Shown here: one piece after another, positions 8,184-16,400 of the stretch
Layout of the letters: every line of letters starts with the position of its first letter
Numbering within the stretch: position 1 is the first letter of the stretch
DNA from: Paracoccus versutus
GTDB lineage: Bacteria; Pseudomonadota; Alphaproteobacteria; Rhodobacterales; Rhodobacteraceae
Reading direction: 5' to 3'
Assembly: GCF_000763885.1 (NCBI RefSeq)
Contig: NZ_JRKO01000048.1
Location: 1 to 45,130 of the forward strand
DNA length: 45,130 nt
Position numbers and translations under genes: made by a program
The notes under the pieces: generated by a model
What the model saw: the letters and a program-made list of their open reading frames with translations, nothing else
Told to the model about the DNA's origin: nothing
The model's database searches: none

Positions 8184-8470
8184 ATGCGACGGCTGTCTTT
8201 CTTTACCGGCATGATGTCGGGCCTGTTCGAAAGGGTGCCGCGGCGCGGTGCGGCCCGCAGGGGCCGCGCCTCGGGCGACGGGATCACCGAGTTGGCGCTG
8301 GCGCTGGCGCTGCTGTCGGCGCAGGGCGAGGTCTCGGGGACGCGGCTGGCGCGCGAGATCCTGGACGAATACAGCGGGCTGGACCGCGACGGGCAACTGG
8401 GGTTCTTCGGCTGCATGGCCGGGACGCTGGACGTGGATCCGGCGGCGATCATCGCCGCGGCTGCCCGCGT
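8184..8470 (+). pseudogene. Malonyl-CoA decarboxylase, N-terminal fragment
   Basis: From ATG 8184 about 96 residues read like the helical N-terminal domain of malonyl-CoA decarboxylase: LLSAQGEVSGTRLAREILDEY, then DGQLGFFGCMAGTLDVDPAAI. The catalytic C-terminal acetyltransferase-like domain is missing. The frame continues without a stop into an IS110-type transposase C-terminus, so both halves now form one 171-codon chimaeric frame ending at 8699. The join lies at about 8469-8478. Full-length family members have more than 400 residues. The region 8026-8183 between pchF and this fragment holds nothing I recognise except a 25-codon frame from 8098. Confidence 0.7.
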
Positions 8471-8699
8471 GCGAACCATGCTGTTCGAGGCGGCCGCGAC
8501 GCTTCTGGGGCGTGTCCGCTTCATGTCGCCCTTGAAAGCCTGGGGACTGCGCATCGCCAAGAGAACATGCATGAAGAAGGCAATCGTCGCCGTGGCACGC
8601 AAGCTGGCGACGATGCTGCTCGCGATGTGGAAGTCCGGAACTGCGTTCTGGGCGACGAAGCGTGAGCCAGCCTCGGCGCAGGACCTCGCCGCGGCATGA
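8471..8699 (+). mobile_element. IS110-family transposase, C-terminal remnant
   Basis: The last 75 residues of the chimaeric frame, from about MLFEAAATLLGR through KAWGLRIAKR, MKKAIVAVARKLATMLLAMW and GTAFW, are the conserved C-terminal part of the IS116/IS110/IS902 transposases. The DEDD catalytic N-terminus is absent. No intact element ends were found on either side. The insertion or a later deletion fused it in frame with malonyl-CoA decarboxylase coding sequence. It shows that the zone right of the alkylphenol operon is a site of repeated rearrangement. Confidence 0.75.
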
Positions 8700-8934
8700 G
8701 GAACCGACATAACCCGAGAGCAACACGCGCACCTCCCTGACACGGAACCACACGCGCAATGAGATCCACCTCCGGGTGGGTGCGTCCCGAGCAGGGACGG
8801 AGGACGGGACGGGCTCGTATCTACCCATGTCGCTGAAAAGCACGAGGTAAAGCTCGGAGCCGCCCGCCTCACCATAGTCCGCATCTCGTGGCGGCATGCC
8901 GACCACGGACAGAAGTAAGGACCTGCTCGATGGA

Positions 8935-9262
8935 TGATTGACCAAACCCGCCCGATCACAGAAGGGCAGATGATCGGCATACTTGGCTCGCCAGCACATG
9001 GGCGAGCAGGCCGGGGCCGGAACGGCCCCGCTCGATCGGGCGCGACGGCAGCGGGGCCTGGATGAACCGCTCACAGCAGGCGCAGGTCAGTCGGGGACGG
9101 ACGATGCGGTTCACGATGAAGCGCCCGGGGACATACTCCAGCTCTTCGTTCGGCACGGCCCTCGGACCGGTGGCGGGCTCGTGCCTCACCGTCTTCCCCG
9201 ATCCGGCGCAGGTGCCCGCCGCAATCGGCACAGGCATCGGCGCCGGGCATCAGTTCCACCTC
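8935..9262 (-). mobile_element. IS66-family transposase (TnpC) fragment, frameshifted
   Basis: Read on the minus strand, three consecutive frames give parts of the IS66 transposase zinc-binding region: CADCGGHLRRIGEDG (about 9260-9190), then ELEYVPGRFIVNRIVRPRLT-C-CC and RGRSGPGLLAHVLAS (about 9160-8975), then KYADHLPF (about 8985-8955). At least two frameshifts separate these pieces, so this is dead sequence. Catalytic DDE parts are missing. Its 5' side runs directly into a LysR HTH fragment at about 9262-9270. The 235 bases between it and the IS110 remnant (8700-8934) show no recognisable coding sequence. Confidence 0.7.
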
Positions 9263-9264
9263 CA

Positions 9265-9513
9265 TCCTTGATGGCCAGATCGATCTCGTCGAGCGCTCGC
9301 CGGGCATGCGACAGGAACCTCTTGCCGGCATCGGTCAATGTCACTCCTCGCTTGTGGCAGATGAAGAGCGCGGCGCCGGTCTCGTCCTCCAGATCGCGGA
9401 TGCGCCGGCTGATCGCGGATTCCCGCACGCCGAGTCCCCCCGCGGCTGCGCTGAAGCTGCCATGCTCCACCGCCGCGACGACCTAGCGGAGGCGGCGCAG
9501 TTCAATCAACATT
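9265..9513 (-). pseudogene. LysR-family regulator, N-terminal HTH fragment
   Basis: The frame contains HGSFSAAAGGLGVRESAISR followed by RIRDLEDETGAALF and GVTLTDAGKRFL, the winged HTH of a LysR protein. After about 83 residues it is cut off by IS66 sequence near 9265. The 5' end is also damaged: ATG 9513 (MLIELRRLR) runs into TAG at 9486-9484, and the HTH frame is reached only after a one-base shift. It faces away from the gabD-type gene at 9581. It is not the missing half of the PcaQ fragment at 314-961: orientation differs and the HTH type is not PcaQ-like. Confidence 0.72.
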
Positions 9514-9580
9514 TTGCCGGATCGCTGTTGCATCAGTCCAGCCTCCTTTCTCTGAAGATACGACCTCCTACTGAGAACCC

Positions 9581-11029
9581 TTAAACCGACATGCAAACGT
9601 ATTTGATCTCGAGGTAATCCTCGATTCCGTAATGGCTGCCCTCGCGGCCAAGGCCGGATTGCTTGACGCCGCCGAAGGGCGCCAGTTCGGTCGAGATCAG
9701 GCCGGTGTTCACCCCGACCATGCCGACCTCCAGCGCCTCGGCCACGCGCCAGACGCGGGACAGGTCGCGGGCATAGAAATAGCCCGCCAGTCCGAACTCG
9801 CTGGCATTGGCCAGATCAATAACTTCGTCCTCGGTCTCGAAGCGCCAGATCGGGGCGACGGGGCCGAAAGTTTCCTCGCGGGCGATCTTCATCGCAGGGG
9901 TCATGCCGGACAGCACGGTCGGCTGGAAGAACGTGCCGCCAAGCGCATGCCGTGTGCCGCCGGTGGCGACGGTTGCGCCATGGGCGCGGGCATTGGCGAC
10001 GTGATCCTCGACCTTGGCCAACGCCGCCGCGTTGATCAGCGGGCCGGTGGTCACGCCATCCGCCATGCCGTCGCCGACCTTCAGCGCCGCGACCGTCGCC
10101 GCCAGCTTTTCGACAAAGGCGTCATGTACGCCCGCCTGCACATAGATGCGATTGGCGCAGACGCAGGTCTGGCCGGCATTGCGGAACTTGGCGGCCATGG
10201 CGCCCTCGACTGCCGCATCCAGATCGGCGTCGTCGAAGACGATAAAGGGCGCGTTGCCGCCCAGTTCCAGCGACAGCTTCTTGATCGTGTCCGCCCCCTG
10301 CCGCATCAGGATCTTGCCGACGCGGGTCGAGCCGGTGAAGGTAATCTTGGCCACGCGCGGATCGGCGCAAAGCTCGGCCCCCATGCCGGCGGCATCAAGC
10401 CCGGGCACGATGTTCAGCACCCCGGCCGGGATGCCGGCACGGTCGGCCAGCACGCCAAGCGCCAGCGCCGACAGCGGCGTGAGCTCCGAGGGCCGGGCCA
10501 CCATGGTGCAGCCCGCCGCCAGCGCCGGGGCGATCTTGCGCGCCAGCATGGCATTGGGGAAGTTCCAGGGCGTGATCGCACCGACCACGCCCACCGGCTG
10601 CTTCAGCACGATGATGCGCTTGTCGGGCATATGGCCGGGAATGGTGTCGCCATAGACGCGCTTGGCCTCTTCGGCGAACCATTCGACATAGGATGCGCCA
10701 TAGGCGATCTCGCCCCGTGCCTCGGCCAGGGGCTTGCCCATCTCGGCGGTCAGGATGAGGGCGAGATCCTCCTGGTTGGCCATGATCAGGTCGTGCCAGC
10801 GGCGCAGGATAGCGGCCCGGTCCTTTCCGGTGCGCGCCGCCCAGGGCTTTTGCGCGCCGTGGGCGGCGTCGATGGCGGCGCGGATGCCCTCGACGCCCAG
10901 ATCGGCGACCTCGGCCAGTTCCGCGCCGGTGGCGGGGTTGGTCACGGTGAAAACCCGGTCACCCGGCACAAATGCGCCACCGATAAGGGCGCTGCCGGTT
11001 AGCAGCGAAGGATCGTTCAGGTCAAGCAT
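9581..11029 (-). CDS. gabD: Succinate-semialdehyde dehydrogenase, NAD(P)-dependent
   Basis: A 482-residue ALDH, the usual GabD length, from the ATG at 11029 (a longer frame starts at 11128 but adds non-family residues). It shows GEIAYGASYVEWFAEEAKR, ITPWNFPNAMLARK, FTGSTRVGK, Glu255 in LELGGNAP and Cys289 in FRNAGQTCVCANR, then the GabD-like end FGGVKQSGLGREGSHYGIEDY. It oxidises succinate semialdehyde to succinate. The segment usually read as V-KP is ARPSE here, with Arg in place of the nucleotide-contacting Lys, so cofactor use may differ. It is last in the nine-gene minus-strand operon, 52 bases after the ABC ATPase, which suggests that the pathway yields a C4 semialdehyde. Confidence 0.87.
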   Translation of the reverse strand: MLDLNDPSLLTGSALIGGAFVPGDRVFTVTNPATGAELAEVADLGVEGIRAAIDAAHGAQKPWAARTGKDRAAILRRWHDLIMANQEDLALILTAEMGKPLAEARGEIAYGASYVEWFAEEAKRVYGDTIPGHMPDKRIIVLKQPVGVVGAITPWNFPNAMLARKIAPALAAGCTMVARPSELTPLSALALGVLADRAGIPAGVLNIVPGLDAAGMGAELCADPRVAKITFTGSTRVGKILMRQGADTIKKLSLELGGNAPFIVFDDADLDAAVEGAMAAKFRNAGQTCVCANRIYVQAGVHDAFVEKLAATVAALKVGDGMADGVTTGPLINAAALAKVEDHVANARAHGATVATGGTRHALGGTFFQPTVLSGMTPAMKIAREETFGPVAPIWRFETEDEVIDLANASEFGLAGYFYARDLSRVWRVAEALEVGMVGVNTGLISTELAPFGGVKQSGLGREGSHYGIEDYLEIKYVCMSV

Positions 11030-11081
11030 TTCGGTTTCCGCTGTTGGCCGGTGAGGGGCGCGATTCGGTGGGGTGATTGGG

Positions 11082-12170
11082 TCATGCCTTGGGAAAGACA
11101 TGCGCATCCTGCGGCTGCCAGCGCACATGCAGCTTGTCCCCCCGGCCGACGCTGCCCATCATCGGATGGCCGAAGTTCAGCCGGATATACAGCGGGTCCC
11201 CCCAGCCGGTGCGGGCGGTGACGGCGCTGTTGTTGCCCAGGAAGGTCACGTCCTCGACCGTGACGGGCAGCGAGGCGCCTTGCGGGCCGGCAGCGTCCGA
11301 CAGGTCGATCCGTTCCGGGCGCAGCATCAGTTCGGCCTTGCCGCCCCGCGCGCCCGCGCCGTGCATCGGCACATCGGCCAGGTGGGTGCCGTCGTTAAAG
11401 CGCAGCGTGGCCCGGCCGTCCTTCACCTCGGCCAGTTCTCCGGTCAGGAAGGCGCTGTCGCCGATGAAATCGGCCACGAAATGCGTGGCGGGGCTGGCAT
11501 AAAGCTCGGGTCCGGTGCCGACCTGCTCGATCCTGCCGCGGTTGAAGACGGCGATCCGGTCGGACAGGCGCAGCGCCTCTTCCTGGTCGTGGGTGACATA
11601 GAGGATGGTCACGCCGGTCTGCTGGTGGATGCGGCGGATCTCATACTGGATTTCCTCGCGCAGCTTCTTGTCCAGCGCCGACAGCGGCTCGTCCATCAGC
11701 AGCACCGGCGGATCGTAGACCAGCGCACGGGCCAGGGCGACGCGCTGCTGCTGGCCGCCGGACATGTTGGCGGGCATCCGCTCCTCGAAACCGTCCAGGC
11801 GCACCAGCGACAGGGCGCGTTTCACCTTGGCGGCGATCTCGGCTTGCGGCGCGCGGCGCACGCGCAGGGGAAAGGCCACGTTTTCGCCCACCGAAAGATG
11901 CGGGAACAGCGTGTAGCGCTGAAAGACCATGCCGATGTTGCGCTTGTGCGAGGGCGTTTGCAGGATGGACTTGCCGCGCAGCCTGATGTCGCCCGCTGTC
12001 GGATCCTGGAAACCGGCCAGGATGTAGAGCGTCGTCGACTTGCCCGAGCCCGAGGGGCCGAGGAAGGTCATGAACTCGCCTTCGCCGATTTCCAGCTCGA
12101 CATGGTCGGTGGCAACGACGTCTCCGAAGGTCTTGCGAATTCCGTTGATGTGCAGATAAGGGCTGGTCAT
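11082..12170 (-). CDS. ABC transporter ATP-binding protein, polyamine/PotA type
   Basis: A 362-residue ABC ATPase with Walker A GPSGSGKST at 38-46, Q-loop in MVFQRYTLFPHL, signature SGGQQQR at 137-143, Walker B LLMDEP at 157-162, switch His in THDQEEA, and a C-terminal TOBE domain (about 270-362). This build is typical of PotA-like importers for polyamines and related small organic cations or acids. It is the energy subunit of the importer with the two permeases and the binding protein encoded immediately upstream. The start at 12170 overlaps the permease stop by 4 bases. Confidence 0.9.
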   Translation of the reverse strand: MTSPYLHINGIRKTFGDVVATDHVELEIGEGEFMTFLGPSGSGKSTTLYILAGFQDPTAGDIRLRGKSILQTPSHKRNIGMVFQRYTLFPHLSVGENVAFPLRVRRAPQAEIAAKVKRALSLVRLDGFEERMPANMSGGQQQRVALARALVYDPPVLLMDEPLSALDKKLREEIQYEIRRIHQQTGVTILYVTHDQEEALRLSDRIAVFNRGRIEQVGTGPELYASPATHFVADFIGDSAFLTGELAEVKDGRATLRFNDGTHLADVPMHGAGARGGKAELMLRPERIDLSDAAGPQGASLPVTVEDVTFLGNNSAVTARTGWGDPLYIRLNFGHPMMGSVGRGDKLHVRWQPQDAHVFPKA

Positions 12171-12967
12171 CGGGATTTGCCTTTGCGGATCAGGGCGGCC
12201 GCGATCATCAGGACCACGGTCAGAAGGACGAGAAGGGTCGAGGCGGCGGCGATCACCGGCGTCAGGTCCTGGCGCAGCGTGGTCCAGACCTTGACCGGCA
12301 GGGTCTGCAGCGTGGGCGAGGCCATGAAGATCGCCAGCACCACCTCGTCCCACGAAATCAGGAACGAGAAGATCGCGGCCGAGAACAGGCCGTGGCTGAT
12401 GGCGGGCAGGGTGACGCGGAAGCGCGCCTCCCACGGGTTGGCGCCGCAGAGGATCGCGGCATCCTCGATCGCGGGGTCGAAGGTCTCCAGCGCCCCCGAG
12501 ATGGTGATGATCGCGAAGGGCAGGGCGACGATCAGATGCGCGATGACGAAGCCCACCAGCGTGCCGTTCAGCCCCAGCCGCAGGAAGGCGGCGTAAAGCG
12601 CGACGGCGATGATGACCACCGGCAGGACCATCGGGGTCAGGAAGAAGCCGCGCAGCACCGCCCGCCCGCGGAACCGGCCCCGCACCAGCGCCAGCGAGGC
12701 CAGCAGGCCGATGGCGACGGACAGCACCATGACGATGGCGGCGATCTTGGCCGAGGTGAAGGCGGCCTGCAGCCAGCGCGGATCGGCGAAAAGATCGCCA
12801 TACCATTTCAGCGTCCATCCCGGTGGCGGAAAGATCAGCCAGCGGGAATTGCCGAAGGACAGTGCGACGATGAACAGGATCGGCAGCAGCAGGAACAGCG
12901 CCATCAGCGCGCAGATGCCGGACAGGATCCAGCGCCAGGCACCCAGCTTGTCGAAATTCATCAGCAT
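12167..12967 (-). CDS. ABC transporter permease, PotC type
   Basis: 266 residues with about six membrane helices, starting after MNFDKLGAWRW. The cytoplasmic EAA loop reads AAILCGANPWEARFRVTLP, the docking site for the ATPase. Start at 12967 overlaps the previous permease stop (TGATG). It forms the inner-membrane channel together with the permease at 12967-13803. Binding-protein-dependent polyamine-type importers always pair two such permeases. Substrate cannot be read from the permease itself. Confidence 0.88.
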   Translation of the reverse strand: MLMNFDKLGAWRWILSGICALMALFLLLPILFIVALSFGNSRWLIFPPPGWTLKWYGDLFADPRWLQAAFTSAKIAAIVMVLSVAIGLLASLALVRGRFRGRAVLRGFFLTPMVLPVVIIAVALYAAFLRLGLNGTLVGFVIAHLIVALPFAIITISGALETFDPAIEDAAILCGANPWEARFRVTLPAISHGLFSAAIFSFLISWDEVVLAIFMASPTLQTLPVKVWTTLRQDLTPVIAAASTLLVLLTVVLMIAAALIRKGKSR

Positions 12968-13803
12968 CAGCGGGCCTTTCCTTCGAACAGGCGCAGCTGC
13001 AGGGCATAAAGCGCCAGGGTGACGACCAGCAGGATGAAGGCGGCGGCGCCTCCCATGCCCCAGTTCAAGAGGCTCTGCACCTGCTGCACGATCAGCTCGG
13101 CCAGCATCATGTTGGCGGTCCCGCCAAGCAGCGAGGGGGTGACGAAATAGCCCAGCGACATGACGAAGACCATCAACGCCCCGGAGGCGATGCCGGGCGT
13201 GGCCAGGGGCAGCAGCACCCGGCGCAGCGCCTGGCTCTTGGTCGCGCCGCAGAGCGCGGCGGCTTGCAGGATTGCCGGGTCGATCTTCTTGATGACGCCG
13301 TAGAGCGGCAGGATCATGAAGGGCAGCATGATATAGACCATGCCGATGGTGACGCCCACCAGGTTGTTGGTCAGCTGGATCGGCTGGTCGATGATGCCGG
13401 TGGCCATCAGCATCCGGTTGACCAGCCCGGTCTGCTGCAGAAGCACCATCCAGGCGTATGTCCGCGCCAGCAGGTTGGTCCACATCGACAGCAGGATGAC
13501 GGCGAAGATCACCCCGGCCATGCGAGGCGGCATGATCGCCAGCGCCCATGCGACCGGAAAGGCGATCAGCGCGGTGATCAGGGTCACGAGGCCCGAAACC
13601 AGGAAGGTGTTGAAGAAGATCCTCAGATAGGTGGCCGAGCCGAGCAGGGTCTCGTAATTCTGCAGGCCCGGCACCGGTTCGGTGACCGAACGGCTCAGAA
13701 GCGCCGCGACCGGGATCACGAAGAACGCAAGAAGCAGCAGCAGGGCGGGCATGGCCATGCCAAGCCCCGATCCCCGCCGGGCGGGTGTCAGGAAGGACAG
13801 CAT
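12967..13803 (-). CDS. ABC transporter permease, PotB type
   Basis: 278 residues, six predicted membrane helices, with the PotB-like periplasmic segment SRSVTEPVPGLQNYETLLG and the EAA loop AAALCGATKSQALRRVLLP. It pairs with the PotC-type permease downstream, with which it overlaps by one base. It lies 67 bases after the binding protein gene. Order binding protein, permease B, permease C, ATPase is the standard layout for this transporter class. Confidence 0.88.
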   Translation of the reverse strand: MLSFLTPARRGSGLGMAMPALLLLLAFFVIPVAALLSRSVTEPVPGLQNYETLLGSATYLRIFFNTFLVSGLVTLITALIAFPVAWALAIMPPRMAGVIFAVILLSMWTNLLARTYAWMVLLQQTGLVNRMLMATGIIDQPIQLTNNLVGVTIGMVYIMLPFMILPLYGVIKKIDPAILQAAALCGATKSQALRRVLLPLATPGIASGALMVFVMSLGYFVTPSLLGGTANMMLAELIVQQVQSLLNWGMGGAAAFILLVVTLALYALQLRLFEGKAR

Positions 13804-13870
13804 CGGTCACCTCAGCAGAAAGGGACGGGGTGGCGCAGCCCGCGACGGCGGACTGCGGCGGGGCGACGGA

Positions 13871-14881
13871 TCACTCGGCCTGCCATGCATACCAGCGGTT
13901 GCCGATCTCGTCGCGATGCTCGGCCCAATAGGCCATGTCGGCGTTGATCTGGTTGGCGGTCTGCGCGTCGGGCAGGGTGGCGCGCAGTTCGGCCTCCATC
14001 AGCGTCGGCGAGTCGAGATTGATCGGCGCATAGCCGGTCTTGGTTGCGAAATCCGCCTGCGCCTTGGCGCTGGTCGCCTCGGCGATGAAGGCCATCGCGG
14101 CCTCCTTGTTCTTGGCGCCCTTGGGCACGACAAGGGCATCGGCTGCGGTGATGTTGTCCTGCCAGCTGATGCCGACTGGCATCCCGTCCGCCTGCAGCGC
14201 GGCCAGGCGGCCGTTCCAGAACAGCCCGATCGGCGCCTCGCCCGAGGCCAGAAGCTGTTGGCTTTGCGCGCCGCCTTCCCACCAGATGATGCTGGATTTG
14301 ATCGTGTCCAGCTTCTTGAAGGCGCGATCCAGGTCCAGCGGATACAGCTGGTCGGCCGGCACCCCGTCAGCCAGCAGCGCCGCCTCGATGACGCCGGGGG
14401 CAGACCACTTGTAGAAGGTGCGCTTGCCGGGGAATTTCGCGGTGTCGAACAGGTCGGCCATGGTTGCGGGCTGGGCGTCGCCCGAGAAGTTCGCCGGATT
14501 GAAGCCGATCACGAAGGAATAATAGAACGACCCCACCGCGTAATCCGACACGAAGCGCGGATCCAGCTTGGCCTTGTCGATGACGTTGAAGTCGAGCGGC
14601 TCGAGCAGCCCGGCCTTTCCGGCCTGAAGCGCCCAGTCGAATTCGGTGTCGACGACATCCCAGGCGACAGCGCCGGCCTCGACCATGGCCTTGATCTTGC
14701 CGTAATCGGTCGGCCCGTCCTGAAGCACGGCTGTGCCGGCCTTTTCGGTAAAGGGCGCGGCCCAGAACTCCGTCTGCGCATCCTGTGTGGTGCCGCCCCA
14801 GGAGGTAAAGACCATCTGCTGGGCGTTGGCTGCACTGGCCGCAACCGCGAATGCGACTGCAAGAACCGTTTTTATTTGCAT
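13871..14881 (-). CDS. Periplasmic substrate-binding protein, spermidine/putrescine-like
   Basis: A 336-residue protein of the PotD/PotF class. The start MQIKTVLAVAFAVAASAANA is a Sec signal peptide; the mature protein begins near QQMVFTSWGG. It has the family's WDVVDTEFDWALQAGKAGLLEPLD region and the SGEAPIGLFWNGR hinge segment. The ATG at 14881 follows a GGAGGAGA ribosome binding site; the longer frame upstream is not coding-like. It captures the imported compound in the periplasm. Neighbouring catabolic enzymes suggest a nitrogen-containing small molecule rather than a polyamine for growth, but that is inference. Confidence 0.87.
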   Translation of the reverse strand: MQIKTVLAVAFAVAASAANAQQMVFTSWGGTTQDAQTEFWAAPFTEKAGTAVLQDGPTDYGKIKAMVEAGAVAWDVVDTEFDWALQAGKAGLLEPLDFNVIDKAKLDPRFVSDYAVGSFYYSFVIGFNPANFSGDAQPATMADLFDTAKFPGKRTFYKWSAPGVIEAALLADGVPADQLYPLDLDRAFKKLDTIKSSIIWWEGGAQSQQLLASGEAPIGLFWNGRLAALQADGMPVGISWQDNITAADALVVPKGAKNKEAAMAFIAEATSAKAQADFATKTGYAPINLDSPTLMEAELRATLPDAQTANQINADMAYWAEHRDEIGNRWYAWQAE

Positions 14882-14936
14882 TGTTTCTCCTCCACTCTTG
14901 GTGTTTGCGGCGCTATTCGCCGTTTGTCTGGTTTGT

Positions 14937-16400
14937 TCAGCGCATGACGAAGGGATCCGGGATAGGATCGTCCGAAGTCCGCAGCCAGACCGTCTTGACG
15001 GTGGTGTAGTCCAGCGCCGCTGCCAACCCGCCCTCGCGTCCATGCCCGGACAGCCCATGCCCACCAAAGGGCGCGACGGGGGAAACGGCGCGATAGGTAT
15101 TGACCCAGACGATGCCGGCGCGGATGCCGCGGATCATCCGGTGCGCCCGCGTCAGGTTGCGGGTGAAGACGCCCGAGGCCAGGCCATAAGGTGTTGCGTT
15201 GGCGATGCGCAGCGCGTCTTCCTCAGTGTCGAAACCGACCACCGAAAGCACCGGGCCGAACAGTTCCTCGGTCACGCAAGGCGCATCGGGCGTCCCGCTG
15301 CAATCCAGGATCGTGGGCGGGTAATAGAAACCATCGCCCTGCGGCGCCTGGCCGCCGGTGACCAGCGTCGCCCCGGCGGCGACCGAGGCCGCGACGATCT
15401 CTTCGATCCGGGCGCGCTGGCGCAGGGTGCAGAGAGGTCCGACCTCGGTCGCCATGTCGCCCGGGGTGCCGATGCGGACGGCTTCGGCTTTGGCTGTCAG
15501 TCGCGCCAGCACCTCGTCCCGGACGCTGTTCTGCACCAGAAGGCGCGATCCCGCGACGCAGCTTTGGCCCGTCGCGGCGAAAATCCCCGCCACCTGCGCA
15601 TTGACCGCGCTGTCCAGATCGGCGTCGTCGAAGACGATGAAGGGCGACTTGCCGCCCAACTCCAGCGAGGTGCGCGACAGGTTCTCGGCCGAAGCGCGCA
15701 CGATATGGCGCGCGGTTTCCGGCCCGCCGGTGAAGGCGATATGGGCGATCAGCGGATGGGTCGTCAGCGCCTTGCCCGCCTCGGGTCCGCCAGTCAGGAT
15801 ATTGACGGCGCCGGGTGGGAAACCCGCCTGATCGACCAGCCGGGCGAATTCCAGCAGCGGCGCGGGGCCGTCCTCGCTGGCCTTCAGCACCACCGTGCAG
15901 CCGGCGGCCAGCGCCGGACCCAGCTTGACCGCCGACAGGAACAGCTGGCTGTTCCAGGGCACGATCGCGGCCACGACGCCGACGGGTTCGCGCCGCAGCC
16001 AGACCTCCATGTCGGGCTTGTCGATGGGCAGATGCGCGCCCTCGATCTTGTCCGCGAGACCGGCATAGTAACGATAATACTCGGCAACATAGGCGATCTG
16101 GGCGCTGGTCTCGCGGATGATTTTCCCCGTATCGCGGGTTTCCAGTTGGGCCAGGCGCGGGGCCGCCTCGGCCACCAGATCGGCCAGCCGCAGCAGCAAC
16201 TTGCCGCGTGCGGTGGCGGTCAGCCCCGCCCATTCCGGCGCGTGAAAGGCGCGATGTGCGGCGCGCACGGCGCGATCCACATCCGCCGCGCCGGCATCGG
16301 GCATCGCAGCCCAGGGCGCGCCGGTGGCCGGGTCGAAGCTGTCGAAGGTCCCGCCCGTGTCCTCGAACGTGCCGTCGATATATTGCTGAAACCGATCCAT
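14937..16400 (-). CDS. Aldehyde dehydrogenase of the LLM-monooxygenase operon
   Basis: A 487-residue ALDH with IVPWNSQLFLSAVKLGPALA, Glu247 in LELGGKSP and nucleophile Cys281 in FAATGQSCVAGSR. The end APFGGHGLSGHGREGGLAA is usual for betaine-aldehyde-like and hydroxymuconic-semialdehyde-like enzymes. The ATG at 16400 overlaps the LLM stop (TGATG), so the two are coupled; the GTG one codon earlier is less likely. Role inferred: oxidation of an aldehyde released by the ring-opening monooxygenase. A second aldehyde dehydrogenase (gabD type) sits at the end of the same operon, so two successive aldehydes may arise. Confidence 0.86.
   Translation of the reverse strand: MDRFQQYIDGTFEDTGGTFDSFDPATGAPWAAMPDAGAADVDRAVRAAHRAFHAPEWAGLTATARGKLLLRLADLVAEAAPRLAQLETRDTGKIIRETSAQIAYVAEYYRYYAGLADKIEGAHLPIDKPDMEVWLRREPVGVVAAIVPWNSQLFLSAVKLGPALAAGCTVVLKASEDGPAPLLEFARLVDQAGFPPGAVNILTGGPEAGKALTTHPLIAHIAFTGGPETARHIVRASAENLSRTSLELGGKSPFIVFDDADLDSAVNAQVAGIFAATGQSCVAGSRLLVQNSVRDEVLARLTAKAEAVRIGTPGDMATEVGPLCTLRQRARIEEIVAASVAAGATLVTGGQAPQGDGFYYPPTILDCSGTPDAPCVTEELFGPVLSVVGFDTEEDALRIANATPYGLASGVFTRNLTRAHRMIRGIRAGIVWVNTYRAVSPVAPFGGHGLSGHGREGGLAAALDYTTVKTVWLRTSDDPIPDPFVMR

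Noticed and set aside
9265..9513. LysR HTH fragment as the missing half of the PcaQ fragment at 314-961
   Set aside because: Opposite orientation relative to any simple inversion model with the junctions seen, and the HTH sequence is of a different LysR type.
11073..12596. 507-codon plus-strand frame opposite the ABC ATPase
   Set aside because: Shadow of the ATPase and permease genes; no start signal and no domain.
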